Shown here piece by piece: positions 12,701 to 27,700 of a stretch of DNA of 64,000 nt (its first letter is position 1; the number at the start of each line of letters is the position of its first letter). Source of the stretch: Siphonodentalium dalli (taxonomy: Eukaryota; Mollusca; Scaphopoda; Gadilida; Siphonodentaliidae). The stretch spans positions 249,177,474 to 249,241,473 of the forward strand of contig CP136065.1 in the NCBI GenBank assembly GCA_032622095.1, given 5' to 3'. The notes under the pieces were generated by a model, which was given only the letters and a program-made list of their open reading frames with translations, made no database searches and was not told where the DNA came from. The position numbers and the translations under genes are program-made.

Positions 12701-15700
12701 TTCTTACATTCTTTAACAATTTTATAATTTTTAATGTGTTAAGCCAATGCATTCTCTTATATATGCGAGGCGACCTATGGTCGACTCGCATATATAAGAG
12801 AATGCATTGGCACAGGGCCCTTCTGTTGGGTAAAGGGTTAATGTACTGCGATGGGTATTCTTAGTCTCATTGTGACAGTCCCACCTCTAGCTTCACTTTG
12901 TATATGTTCTCTATTTACAGACACTGTTAATGATAATACTCCCAATGATAATACTAACAGGGCACAGGACCTGTTGCTGCATGCGTTCCGATCTGGTACA
13001 TCCGCCTGTCTAATCTGCATAGAAACTATCAAGAAGGAAGAAGCCGTGAGTAATACCACCATTGGGTTTAATCTGGATTGACATTGTCCATCTGTGTGTG
13101 TCTCCCATCGGTCCATGTCTCAGCCATGAGTTTTCGGATCTGAGTGAAATTTGGTATGGAGACTGATGGAGGCAGGGTTTCCGTTAGACCGATGTAAAAC
13201 AGACCAGGTTTTTATGCCCAAAAAAAATTAAACAGAATGTAAATCAATATAAAAAGTGTTGTTTTGTACAGGACCAGTTCTTTATTTGATTTCCGATCAC
13301 CGGTCGCTAATGCTACAAACTGCAACAGATCATATGAAAGCAGCCCTCTGTGTTTTACCATTGACTATTTAAATTTCGTGGGAAACAAATCCTAAGAGTC
13401 ATTCCTTAAAATGAGGGTAACTAGAAATGCAAAAATGTCAGCGATTGGGGTGTATATACAAACTTACTTTTCCTTATCAAAAGTATGATTTTGGCGAGAG
13501 AGTCTGTGTGGATGACAAGTGGCAGGAAAAACCTGTGCATGAGGTGACACTCCACAGTTTCGAATGATCAGTAGGGGTGATTTTATAGATATAAAGTGCT
13601 AGTGGTTTCTGGCACCATTCATGTGGTATGTATATTGAGACAAGGTGGGATATGAATTTGTGTAATTATAGAAGGTGTTCTAGACTGATGAAAAAATTAA
13701 GTGCAAGTGACCTTGACCCCACCCATAGACAGCAGTAGCGTTTTCTGCAAAACAGTGGCTCTAGATACTGGGTCAATTTTTTAGCACCCAAAATTTGTCA
13801 TCTGCATTAAAAATTGATTTTCTGGAAAATTTAATGGCGAAAGTTTGAAATTTTTTCACATTGATGTTGGAAGCCAGAGGCCTTTAAACCAACATAGGTG
13901 ACCATGCTTGAAAAAATCTTGTATTCGTGCCTCTTGGGTATGAAAATGCAATATTTTGGTCATTTTTTGAATAAAAATCACATTTAAGATCAAGGGCTAG
14001 AGCTGGGACGGTTATGTGTTTTTCGTGACCGGTTATGAACGGCAAAAAACCGTGATTAACCGGTTAACCACATATTATAGGTAATATTATGGGTGGGTAA
14101 GCCCAGTATGCAGAACGGCGATGATTGTGATGCTCACTGACATGGTAAGTTTGAGAACGGCTCCTGCCCATTATACAAAGAAGTTGTCACCCATGACACA
14201 CATAATCACATATCTAATTAAGTACACATCTTCAATTTATTACTGAATAAAATAAATATACAATGTCATTCCCCTGTGAGGCTGTGTTGTGTTCATTTAT
14301 TGTCCTTGTAAAATTACTCCATCGCCATCGGGATATGTGATCGGGCGGGAAGCTGAACACACCGACACGGAAGTGACGACTAGAAAGGTTTAATATACAT
14401 TCCGGAATATTTTATTGATTATTCCGCAATTTCCGGTAGCTGGGTGGGCGAACAATTATTATTTATTCTTAATGAAATACTTACATATACGTTGGTATGT
14501 GATGTTGTCCGGGGGGGGGAATGGATTGAAGGGCCGGGAGTCTCAAGAAATAACTAGTCGTTGATAACAAAAACAATTATCTTCCTGATAATAATACTGA
14601 ATACGAGTCATGCAATGTGACAATGTTGTAAGATCACACGTGTGCTGACCCTTTGATGTTTCGTTTTGACGTCGGCAGGCTGTTAAATGTAGACTTCAAA
14701 GAGCCGACACACCGCGTTTGATGTTGTTCCGTCAATCTCGGATTCATTTTAATTGACGGAGACAGATTAACCCTCTTATAGCCAGTTATAGCTGACCATC
14801 ACAGTGATCATACACTATAATAGTGATGTTACGGTTAACCGACCACGGCAAATCCGTGACCGGTCACGGCCATAGTTGGTGGTTAACCGGTTAACCGCAT
14901 AACCGTCCCAGCTCTATCAAGGGCCATAACTCTTGATAGCCCATATCTTATGGAAATTATGTATCAAATTCTGAATGCCTATTCTGTACTAATTTCAGGC
15001 ATATATATATTGTCTATATGGTTTGGGATCATAATCCAGATAAATTTCAATGAATCTATGGGCCCCCTAACTGTGGAGTGTCACCTGAGTTAGACATGGT
15101 TGATCAGTCGAGTTTTTCAAAAACTCGACTTATGGTTTGACGAGGGACGGTTGGCGGGCGGGCGGGCGAACCTAAAGAATGCCTTATAACTTTGACATTT
15201 GTGAACGGATTCAAAATTTTGTTGGTATGGCAGTTGCTCCCAATGACTATTTACTGCCTGTAGAAAATGGGTCACGTCCGAACTTTTTTACAAGAGTTAT
15301 CCATCTTAGATGGTTTTATGGAAATTTATGGAAATTATGTATCAAATTCTGAATGCCTATTCTGTACTAATTTCAGGCATATATATATTGTCTATATGGT
15401 TTGGGATCATAATCCAGATAAATTTCAATGAATCTATGGGCCCCCTAACTGTGGAGTGTCACCTGAGTTAGACATGGTTGATCAGTCGAGTTTTTCAAAA
15501 ACTCGACTTATGGTGACACTCCACAGTTTCGAATGATCAGTAGGGGTGATTTTATAGATATAAAGTGCTAGTGGTTTCTGGCACCATTCATGTGGTATGT
15601 ATATTGAGACAAGTTAGGATATGAATTTGTGTAATTTTAGAAGGTGTTCTAGACTGATGAAAAAATTAAGTGCAAGTGACCTTGACCCCACCCATAGACA

Positions 15701-18700
15701 GCAGTAGCGTTTTCTGCGAAACAGTGGCTCTAGATACTGGGTCAATTTTTTAGCACTCAAAATTTGTCATCTGCATTAAAAATTGATTTTCTGGAAAATT
15801 CAACGGTGAAAGTTTGAAATTTTTTCACATTGATGTTGGAAGCCAGAGGCCTTTAAACCAACAAAGGTGACCATGCTTGAAAAAATCTGGTATTCGTGCC
15901 TCTTGGGTATGAAAATGCAATATTTTGGTCATTTTTTGAATAAAAATCACATATTCGATCAAAATATCAAGGGCCATAACTCTTGATAGCCCATATATTA
16001 TGGAAATTATGTATCAAATTCTGAATGCCTATTCTGTACTAATTTCAGGCATATATATATTGTCTATATGGTTTGGGATCATAATCCAGATAAATTTCAA
16101 TGAATCTTGGGCCCCCTATTTCTGGGCCCATACCTGTTGAAACTGTGGAGTGTCACCTATGGTTTGACGAGGGACGGTTGGCGGGCGGGCGGGCGGACCT
16201 AAAGAATGCCTTATAACTTTGACATTTGTGAACGGATTCAAAATTTTGTTGGTATGGCAGTTGCTCCCAATGACTATTTACTGCCTGTAGAAAATGGGTC
16301 ACGTCCGAACTTTTTTACAAGAGATATCCAGCTTAGATGGTTTTTAATTAAGTTTTTCACCGATAGCACGATAACTCGCGCAAATATTAACCATTTTCAA
16401 CAATATTTGGTATATGAGACTCTTGCAACAATATCTCGGACGAGTTCGAAAACCAGGTTTGTCCGAATTTTTTTTCCGGATTTATGGGTCTTAGTTTGTC
16501 TATTTTTAGCAAATTTATCACCGTTAGCGCGATAACTCGTTGAAATATTAACCGATTTCAACAATATTTGGTATATGAGTCTCCTGCAACAATATCTCGG
16601 ACGAATTCGAAAACCAGGTTTGTCCGAATTTTTTCGCGGAGTTATGGGTCTCAGTTTGTCTATTTTTAGCAATTTTATCACCGTTAGCGCGATAACTCGA
16701 TGAGATATTAACCGATTTCAACAATATTTGGTATATGAGTCTCCTGCAACAATATCTCGGACGAGTTCGAAAACCAAGTTTGTCCGATTTTTTTCGCGGA
16801 GTTATGGGTCTTAGTTTGTCTATTTTAATCACAATTTTATCACCGTTAGTGCGATAACTCAATGAAATATTAACGGATTCAATTGATATTTGGTATATAG
16901 GTCTATTGCAATAATATACCACCGTCCAACTTTTTTTCCCGGAGTTGTGCACCTTATTGGCAGAAGTTTGGTTCGACTGCCAAAAACTTGACAAAAGCAT
17001 CTTAGATGCGTACCCCTTGTTTAGCATTCGTCTGGTATGTACTGTACGTAAAATCAATCCTCTGTTAATCCATCCTTATATTTCTCTCAGAAAATTATGA
17101 GTTTAAATGGGAATGTACAATCTGTGCCATGAATATCAACTTATATAGTACCATTGACAATTTCACAAATAGTAATTCCGCATTCAGGATTAGATTATTT
17201 TTTTCACCCTGAAAATGATGTAAACAAATAATTATTCATAAAACTTGAATTAATACTCACCATATTATAACTTGTTTCAGATTTGGAGTTGCAAGGGTTG
17301 TTACTGCATGCTACATTTAGTTTGTATACAAAAGTGGGTCAAAGAAGGAGTACACCAACATTTTTACAAATCGGAGGAAAATAGCCCCAACACTGATATA
17401 CCATGGTTCTGGTAAGTTAATACAATAACCCCAACACTGATATACCATGGTTCTGGTAAGTTAATCCAATGCATACCTTAGTTGTGGTGAGGTTTCACAG
17501 TTTTAAAGGCCTCAGGTGGTTTGGAGCCTCAAACAATACTTAGGCACTGTTCGCATACGTTACACTATGCATCAGTTAGCGACCGTATTTAGGTCGTATC
17601 GACGTCTTGTTTTGATTGTCACACACAGAGCAAGATGATATAACAACATATTTACTTGAGTAAAGGTTACCCAAGTCAAAATGGCCATAAACTTATCTGT
17701 CAACGCAATAGAATCAAGACCTAATTAATGGTGGATGTTATTCATCTTGTGACCATCAAAACAACATGCTGATCAATACGACCTAAATATGGTTGCTAAG
17801 TGATGTGTGGCGACCTAAATATGGTTGCTAAGTGATGTGTGGCGTGACCTAAATATGGTTGCTAAGTGATGTGTGGCGTGAGTGAACAGTAAATATGGTT
17901 GCTAAGTGATGTGTGGCATGAGTGAACAGTAAATATGGTTGCTAAGTGATGTGTGGCGTGAATATGGTTGCTAAGTGATGTGTGGCGTGAGTGAACAGTG
18001 CTTTAGTAATTATTCCATTTTGTCACATGTTTTATGCAGTTTCAGGGTCCAAAATAAGTCCATTTAAGAAATGGATGTTGATTTGCTTGCATTTCATGGA
18101 GTATGGATGCAAGTTGGTCTGACATTTTTTGGGGAATGCAAAAATGTCAGACAAATATGCATCCATATTCAATGGAATCAGCCTTCATTTCTTGTATTTA
18201 CAGTCAACAGATTAATAGAGCATTTAGCCAGCTGATTAATTGAGCATTTAGCCAGCTGAATTATATTAATAGAGCATTTAGCCAGCTGAATTATATTAAT
18301 AGAACATTTAGCCAGCTGAATTAGATTAATACAGCTGAATTAGATTAATAGAGCATTTAGCCAGCTGATTAATTGAGCATTTAGCCAGCTGAATTATATT
18401 AATAGAGCATTTAGCCAGCTGAATTATATTAATAGAGCATTTAGCCAGCTGAATTATATTAATACAGCTGAATTAGATTAATAGAGCATTTAACCAGCTG
18501 AATTAGATTAATAACGAATTTAGCCAGCTGAATTAGATTAATAGAGCATTTAGCCAGCTGATTAATAGAGCATTTATCCAGCTGATTAATAGAGCATTTA
18601 GCCAGCTGATTAATAGAGCATTTAGCCAGCTGATTAATAGAGCATTTAGCCAGCTGATTAATAGAGCATTTAGCCAGCTGATTAATAGAGCATTTAGCCA

Positions 18701-21700
18701 GCTGATTAATTGAGCATTTAGCCAGCTGATTAATAGAGCATTTAGCCAGCTGATTAATAGAGCATTTAGCCAGCTGATTAATTGAGCATTTAGCCAGCTG
18801 ATTAATTGAGCATTTAGCCAGCTGATTAATAGAGCATTTAGCCAGCTGATTAATAGAGCATTTAGCCAGCTGATTAATAGAGCATTTAGCCAGCTGATTT
18901 AGCGCCACTTAGAAACATGTATATTAATGAGGTATCTCCTTAGAAACATGTATATTAATGAGGTATCTCCTTAGAAACATGTATATTAATGAGGTATCTC
19001 CTTAGAAACATGTATATTAATGAGGTATCTCCTTAGAAACATGTATATTAATGAGGTACGGTATCTCATGATGGTGAATCCCCTGCATATTTGAACTGAA
19101 TTTATGAGACAGAGAATAATGCCAATAAATATGACTGATAATATTTTAATAATATTTGTTTTTATAGATATGATATGAGTTTTGATAAAGATATGAGTGT
19201 CATTGCTTCAAATCAACTACATTTTGGTTGTCAATAAGGAACGGACTTAACAAAAGCTTGAAGTTTAAACCAAATATTATCAAAAATGTATGTCGGAATA
19301 TCCAGGGAGAACAGGCAATCGACCTACCGGTATCAGAATATCTGTTATATGCAGCATTATGTAAGGTGCAGTAACCATTTTCATTATTATCATTACAGCC
19401 CAAAATGCCGATATGAATATAAACAGAAGGACTGTCCTAAGAGATATCACTGTTTCTGTGGAGTAGAACAGGATCCGAAGTTTGACCCGTGGCTGGTACC
19501 TCATTCATGCGGGAACAAATGTGGTAAACGACTAATACCAAGCTGTGGACATGAATGTTTGCTGCTTTGTCACCCAGGTATTTGGAGTTATATCCCTTTA
19601 TACCTGAATGGAATCTTTCATTCACATTAGGCCCCTGTGAATAGTGGGATTTTGATTGCATCAGATTTCGAATCGAAAAATTGAAAAGTAAATCGAATAT
19701 CTCATAATTTTGGTCGATGAATTGATAAGATAAATATATGTTTCCCATTTTTGTTTGTATATCAGAATTATCTGAAATAAAACACATCGTCATCTTTTTT
19801 TGTAAATGGTGGATCGACAATTAAAGACATAATTTCTTTAAAATATAGCAAACAATTTGAAAAATACAAATTTGTCAATTTTTGTGCGTGTAAATAAAAA
19901 CTTCCGGTATCGAATGACATCACTATTGGGGAATTCCACACTTTATCGATTCAAAACGTGGAATAGGAGATGGACCATTGAAAAATTTCTATGTCTATTG
20001 TATATTTTCCACTTTAGGCCTCAGAACCATCCTGAACACCTCTGTTGGCAAATTGTGTTATATAAGAACCTAATATATCTGTCAGTTGTAACTGAGAATT
20101 CCCTTAAGGCGACACCAATTTTTAAGTCTGGTTTACGAACATGTGGGGAGAAAAAAAGTAGATGCAGGAGGGAAAAAAAATAATAATAAAAAAAATTGTC
20201 CCCCCAATTTATATCAAGTAAATCGTGGAATTTTACATGAATTTTACAAAAATTGTAAAAAAAAATGTTTTTGAATGAAATTCTGAACCAAACAAGACAT
20301 TTCTTGTCATGAAATACATGAAAATATGGATCTGTAAATGATCATAAGCAGAACCGGATGCGACAGCACATGAAAATCAGTACGCGTGTAAACAATTTTG
20401 GGAGAAAAAAGTTTTATTTTTTTTCATGGTGTTTGTAAACCAGACTTAAAAATTGGTGTCGCCTAAGGTATTTATTTCTATATTTCAGGTGCATGTCCAC
20501 CTTGTCCTAAGACCGTTAACGTGAAGTGCCATTGCGGGAAACAGCCACCCACTGTAAAACGATGCAGCGCTCGGACATGGTCGTGTGCACAGCCGTGCTT
20601 ACAGCTTCTATCATGTGGCCATCATAACTGTGAATGGTCGTGTCATGAAGGTGAGAACTAGAGGGCAATATAGGAGATATCTTCTCCCTAAAATGTGCCA
20701 ATTCTGCATAAATTTGTCATTGGGAGAAGTGACTTCTTTCTCATATACGTGTATGCATATCTCCAAACAGAATACTAAAACTGTATTTTTCTCCTGAAAA
20801 TTAATTTCGGAGGACTATAGAAATCAGCACTGTCCATCCGTGTGTGTGTCCATTCGTCCATCTATCCGATCCGGTCGTAAGCGCAATAACTCAAACAAAT
20901 ATTAACCACTTTCAAGGATTTTTTGTTTATGAGTTGGTTGCCACAATATCTCGCTTGAGTTCAAAAACCAGTTCCGTCTGATTTTTCTTACCTGAGTTAT
21001 GCCCGTTAGTTTGACAATTTATCGCCATTTTTCGTCGTAAGCGCAATATCTCAAACACATATTGACCTATTTCAATAAATATTTGTCTATGAGTTGGTTG
21101 CCACAGTATGTTGGACGAGATCGAAAACCAGTTTCGTCCGATTTTTCTTACCTCAGTTATGCCCCTTAGTTTCTCACTATTTTTTTGTCATAAGCGCAAT
21201 ATCTCGAACAAATATTAACAGATTTCAATAATTTTTTGTTTATATGAGTTAGTTGCCACAATATCTTGGACGAGTTTGAAAACCAGTTTCATCCGAATTT
21301 TTTAACCGAGTTATGCCCCTTAGTTTGACAATTTTTCGCCATTTTTTTGTTGTAAGAGCAATATCTCGAACAAATATTAACAGATTTCAATAAATTTTTG
21401 GTTTATGAACAAAATGCCCCTTAGTTTGATGATTTCTCGCCATTTTATGGTCGTATACTTTTAGTTATGTTTCTTTAATCAGAGTAAAATTTGTTATGTG
21501 GAATAATTAATTTTATTCCTAACACTGCCAATCTCTGAGTTAGCCTTCTCCGTAATAACAATCCACTTCTCCCTAATAACCAAACAGGGAGAAGTGAATT
21601 TTCCCAATTTGAAACCCCTAGGTTGGTCTCAGCACTGCACGATTTCCTTTTCAAGCCTTGTAATAGTGTGTCTGTCATTTGCAGAATGAGGTCCCCAGAG

Positions 21701-24700
21701 GGTTAATTTAGTGAGACCGGTTTTTGAGTCTCACTGAAATTTGGTATGAATGTTCACTACTATGAAGGCAATCAATTGAGTGTTCAATCATTATATTGAG
21801 TGTTCATTTTGTATTGTATCTAAGTCTGTGATTTCAATACCTTTTTATTTCCTTCATGTTCAGGAGAATGTCCAGCCTGCCCTAAGACGAGCACACAGAA
21901 ATGTCAGTGTGGGAAGTGTGCACTGATGCGACCATGTGCTAGCATAACGTGGCAGTGTGATGAGGTGGGTGTCATAATATCTTTTAGGGAAACTTGTAAT
22001 ATTCAGGCAAATTCTTTTCTTCATGGTACACATTGTTTGCTTTTAGGAGTTTAAATCAAATTTAGTGTATTTTTCAACCAATCAGAAAAAACTTTTTTCA
22101 TTTTCTGAACAAGGAAGTTTCTTATTACCCAATGACAATGCAAAATTATTAAGGAAAAATATGGTGAAATGATTCCACAACAAGCATCTACTAACATACA
22201 AGGGATTGCACTGAACATAATTATCTACTAACATACAAGGGATTGCACTGAACATAATTATCTACTAACATACAAGGGATTGCACTGAACATAATTATCT
22301 ACTAACATACAAGGGATTGCACTGAACATAATTATCTACTAACATACAAGGCATTGCACTGAACATAATTATCTACTAACATACAAGGCAGTGCACTGAA
22401 AGTAGGTATCAATCTAATAATGTTCCATATTTTATGGTCCTCGCCCCTGCTCTGACATCAGAACATTTCTGCTTGGAGGATAACTGTTTGTGGTGTGTGA
22501 AGTATTATGGATAATTTACTTTTGAATTATTTTGCAGATTTTCACTTGTCTGTTCAATAGCTTGTGCCATGTTATTTGGGTTTCCATAATTATTTTGTGT
22601 ATAGAAGTGGTAATTCAGTAACTTATGCCACAATAGAGACCTGTCGCTAAATCACGATTACGGATATGGACAATATCATGCGATTCCTGCCAGTATATGG
22701 CCAAAAATTTGATCTTGACACACGGATAAGGACATGGGATCTGAAGGTGACACACATTACTTTTCCATCAAATATGTGCCTGAATATAGTGGGCATATTC
22801 AAATTATTCACCAATTAACCATCGTATGTAAGTTGTGATGGTGTCCACCTTACTAGGACAATACATCCTATCTGTAATCGTAATAGTGATTTTGCGAAAA
22901 GTCTCTAATGAAGATAGATATCAGAAAAGTTATAAGAGCAGAAATATGGTTAAGCGGTATTTTGACAACTTCAGTCAGAAATAACCGTCATAATTTGGAG
23001 GCTTAAATGAGCAATAACTATTGAAACAAAATAAAACAGAATTTAAATTTAATGATTCATTCAGGTATGGCTGTAACGATTCATCATGAATTTAATAAAT
23101 CGCAATAGACTTTCAAACTGTATGCGTATCGTATCCTGTTATGTGTATCATGATACAGGAAATCACGTAATTTCTGAAGATGGGCATGTGTAAAACAGCC
23201 AAAACTAATAATATAAAGAATATTAATTATATTATAGGGTCCTCACACAAAGCATGTTTTAGTAGGACTATCCCAATGATAATAGAGACCTTTCGCAAAA
23301 TCACGGATATGAAATTAAATATATGTCCTGATTATGTTGATTTTATTTATGAAATATATGTCCTGATTAGGGACCTGCGAATATTCGAGATTCAATTCGA
23401 TGTCGATATCGATATCCGGCACCCGATTCGAGATAGACATCTGCTGATTCAGATATTTTTAAATCGGTGTTACTTTTTGTAGTCTCGATTTTTGCGTCTA
23501 GATAACACATGACAAATGACCTGAAATCACAAGAAGTGAAGCACAAGGTTGCCAACGTAGGTAATTATGAATGTATGCCATTCAGAATAGATGTGCATTA
23601 TGCAAATTATGTGCTTCGATCGCAACCCGTGACGGTGATTAATCACCGCATATATTTGTAATCTGTTTTGACACTATCTAAATTGTCTACACAGTGTGTG
23701 ATCGCTAGATTGATTAACGTATGTTTAGAACTTCGGATATCCAATTCAGATTATACGAATAAAATTCAATGTCAGCCACCGTTATGCGCGACAAATAGTA
23801 GAGTGGAATGAACAGAAACCTTAGAACAATCGGTCTATTACGTTTTTAAATGGACATCATTATGTGCGACCAGTTATCTGCGACACTGCCGGCAGAATTT
23901 ATAGAAATTTCCTATTTTCAGTTTCTGTTTCCCGGGAAATCGAGCGTGTTGCACCAACTTTCTGTTTTCTGGGACCCCCTCCATGAAGACAACTACTGTG
24001 AATAGGTGTTTGAACTATTGTGGGTTGAAAAGTTTTAACAATAACAGTCACAGATAACTACCATTGGTATCGGACTACAACAATTATATAGCTGAACGGT
24101 GTACCCATGTCCAAGTGTGTCAAATCTATATTATCTGTATTAAATAATGTAGACAAATGACTTTCATTCCATGGGGTTTGTGATACGTTGATTGAACTGT
24201 CTTTTTGTTTCTTACTATCACTTCTTGTGTCATGTTCGCCATGACACAGTTAGATAGAAATTCAATGCAACATATCCCAAACCCTCCATTAGACTGAGAG
24301 TGACTTGACTATGTCATGATTTTCCTAAAAATAAAACACAAGTTCCAACTGATGTTTATGGAGATTAACATTGTTATATAGTATCTGACGAATTTTGCAT
24401 TTTTTTTGTCATGAGACACCGAAATAAACACTGGTAAACAATGTCAATCACTGGCTGATTCGATTCGAGATTCGATTAGATGTCGATATCAGGAAAGAGA
24501 TTCAATATCGAGATTCGATTTGATGCAAAATCCCTGATTCGCAGATCCCTAGTCCTGATTATGTTGATTTTGTTTATTAAATATATAAGATTTCAAGATT
24601 TTATTTGATAACGAAAGCTCCATGTCGGAACATCAAAATTTGTAAATAGTAGAAGAAGAGAAGAAAATATAACAATAAATAATAAATAATATAACTATAA

Positions 24701-27700
24701 TAATAACGTGCACCAGTTTTCTGTATAATGGAGAGTAACTCTAATAATGCCTAATGTATTTCCAATGGCTATGTGCTAATTACGCTAGTATAGTATGAGA
24801 TTCTAAAGGAGTAGATTCTTTAAAATTAGTTAATTACATCATTGAATAAAGATATTTTTACACTAGGGTTATATCCTGATTATGTTGATTTTATTTACAG
24901 CCCTGTGGTAAGACTCTAGATTGTAAGCATCATAAATGTGAGAGAATATGCCACTCTGGGCCATGTGGGTCATGTCCGAGGTCTGGTAATCGGAAATGTC
25001 CATGTGGGAAAACAGGTACGTTCTATAATCAATATCTGTGTGGGAAAACAGGTCAGTTCTATAATCAATATCCAAGTGCGAAAACAGGTAAGTTCTATAG
25101 TCAATATCCAAGTGGGAAAACAGGTAAGTTCTATAATCAATATCCAAGTGCGAAAACAGGTAAGTTCTATAATCAATATCCAAGTGCGAAAACAGGTAAG
25201 TTCTATAATCAATATCTGTGTCCATGTGGAAAGACAGGTAAGTTCTATAATCAATATCTGTGTGCGAAAACAGGTAAGTTCTATAATCAATATCTGTGTG
25301 CGAAAACAGGTAAGTTCTATAATCAATATCCAAGTGCGAAAACAGGTAAGTTCTATAATCAATATCTGTGTCCATGTGGAAAGACAGGTAAGTTCTATAA
25401 TCAATATCTGTGTGCGAAAACAGGTAAGTTCTATAATCAATATCTGTGTCCATGTGGAAAGACATGTAAGTTCTATAATCAATATCTGTGTGGGAAAACA
25501 GGCAAGTTCTATAATCAATATCTGTGTCCATGTGGAAAGACATGTAAGTTCTATAATCAATATCTGTGTGGGAAAACAGGCAAGTTCTATTATCAATATC
25601 TGTGTGGGAAAACAGGCAAGTTCTATTATCAATATCTGTGTGGGAAAACAGGTAAGTTCTATAGTCAATATCTGTGTGGGAAAACAGGTATGTTCTATAA
25701 TCAATATCTGTGTGGGAAAACAGGTAAGTTCTATAGTCAATATCTGTGTGGGAAAACAGGTAAGTTCTATAATCAATATCTGTGTGGGAAAACAGGTAAG
25801 TTCTATAATCAATATCTGTGTGGGAAAACAGGTAAGTTCTATAATCAATATCTGTGTCCATGTGGAAAGACAGGTAAGTTCTATAATCAATATCTGTGTG
25901 GGAAAACAGGCAAGTTCTATTATCAATATCTGTGTGGGAAAACAGGCAAGTTCTATTATCAATATATGTGTGGGAAAACAGGTAAGTTCTATAGTCAATA
26001 TCTGTGTGGGAAAACAGGTAAGTTCTATAATCAATATCTGTGTCCATGTGGAAAGCCAGGTAAGTTCTATAATCAATATCTGTGTGGGAAAACAGGTAAG
26101 TTATATAATCAATATATGTGTCCATGTGGAAAGACAGGTAAGTTCTATTATCAATATCTGTGTGGGAAAACAGGTAAGTTCTATAGTCAATATCTGTGTG
26201 GGAAAACAGGTAAGTTCTATAATCAAAATATGGCCAACAACACCATAATTTTCTCATGCTACCATGTCATCTATTTTAAAACTTTATATCTTCTACAATA
26301 ACCATTTCTTTACTAAATGGACTCTCCCATTAATTTATAAAAGTATACATTGGAATGGCCTATTATTCATTTTGAGGGGTATACAGGATAAACTAGCAGC
26401 TGACAATCAGACGAAAAGATAATACAAGTGCAGAAGGATTCATATTCATTGGCAGGAGATGTGTAGATAATAAGTTCAACAAAAGATTGTCTGTTGAACT
26501 TATTATCTGAACATTTCCTATGTGAACTAGTCATCAATGAGTGTTTAGTATAGAAAAGGTTAACATCCCTTGAAATGTGAGCCATTTTCAGTAAAAGAAG
26601 ATAAACTATGCCTGTATATTGAGTTGAAAACAATTGGAAATAAAGACAATGCTCAGTAGAATATGATGAATAATTATACTATTGACCTGTTGAAGATCGT
26701 GCCACTTAGAATATGGTGATAGTTGACATGCGGATACATGCATTATACTTATTTAGGAATCTGTAATCATGTTTTATCCATGCAAACAGACATGTTATAT
26801 GGCACCATGCTGGTCACATGTGGCAATACTATGTGTTTACATTTGTGACAAAACTTGTACTCATTGACGAGTAGTTCAGATAGGAAATGTTCAGATAATA
26901 AGTTTAACAAACGATTGTTCATATTCCCAAATGTTTATTTCAGAATTTGATCTGCCATGTACAGATGATATTCCCACATGTGGCGATACTTGTGACAAAA
27001 TGTTGAATTGTGAGATGCACCAATGCTCACAAAGATGTCATCTCGGTCAGTGTGGCACTGTAAGTGTAGACAATATATATAATAAAAACAACAATCCATT
27101 TATTACACGTATTCTACAGATATTGGGCCATAAAAAAAAGATATTTGATTCTCATGCATTTTTTTAGCTCAACTTTTCTTTGTAAAGTTTGAGCTATTGC
27201 CATGGCTTTTGGTATCCGTCGTCTGTGTGTGTGCGTGTGTGATTCGTCAACAATTTTCTTTAGCACGGGCTACAGGATGTACCTTTGCTCGGATCATTAT
27301 AAAATTTGGCATTGCTGTGGACATTGACATGTAGATGGGAACGAGTCATTTGGGGGTCGCTCGGGAAACAAACATGGCTGCCAGCGGCCATCTTGGATTT
27401 CAAAATTCAATCCATTAGCATGGGCTACAGGTCGTACATTTGTCTAATCATTATGAAATTTGTCATGGATGTTAATATTGACATGCAGATGGGAACGAGT
27501 AATTTTGGGGTCGTTCGGCCAAAAAACATGGCCGCCAGCAGCCATCTTGGATTTTACTCTTTGCATGATTAAATCCTTTGGCGCGGTCAACAGGTCGTAC
27601 CTTTGGTCGGATCATTATGAAATTTGTTACGGCTGTTGACATTGACATGTAGATGGGAACGAGTCATTATGGGGTCATTCGGCAAAAACACATGGCCGCT

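Noticed and set aside
12838-13116. Minus-strand 92-codon ORF over exon 3
   Set aside because: Antisense shadow of the real exon.
16206-17057. Open frames of 94-169 codons on both strands
   Set aside because: They lie in about 157-bp diverged tandem units and change frame with the repeats; no domain seen.
18459-18908. 149-codon minus-strand NQLAKCSI repeat protein
   Set aside because: Artefact of a 24-bp intronic minisatellite.
24869-26257. Long open frames (462, 436 and 368 codons) on both strands over the exon 8 array
   Set aside because: All are by-products of 36/45-bp units without stops. Only the exon 8 frame has meaning, as possible splice extension.
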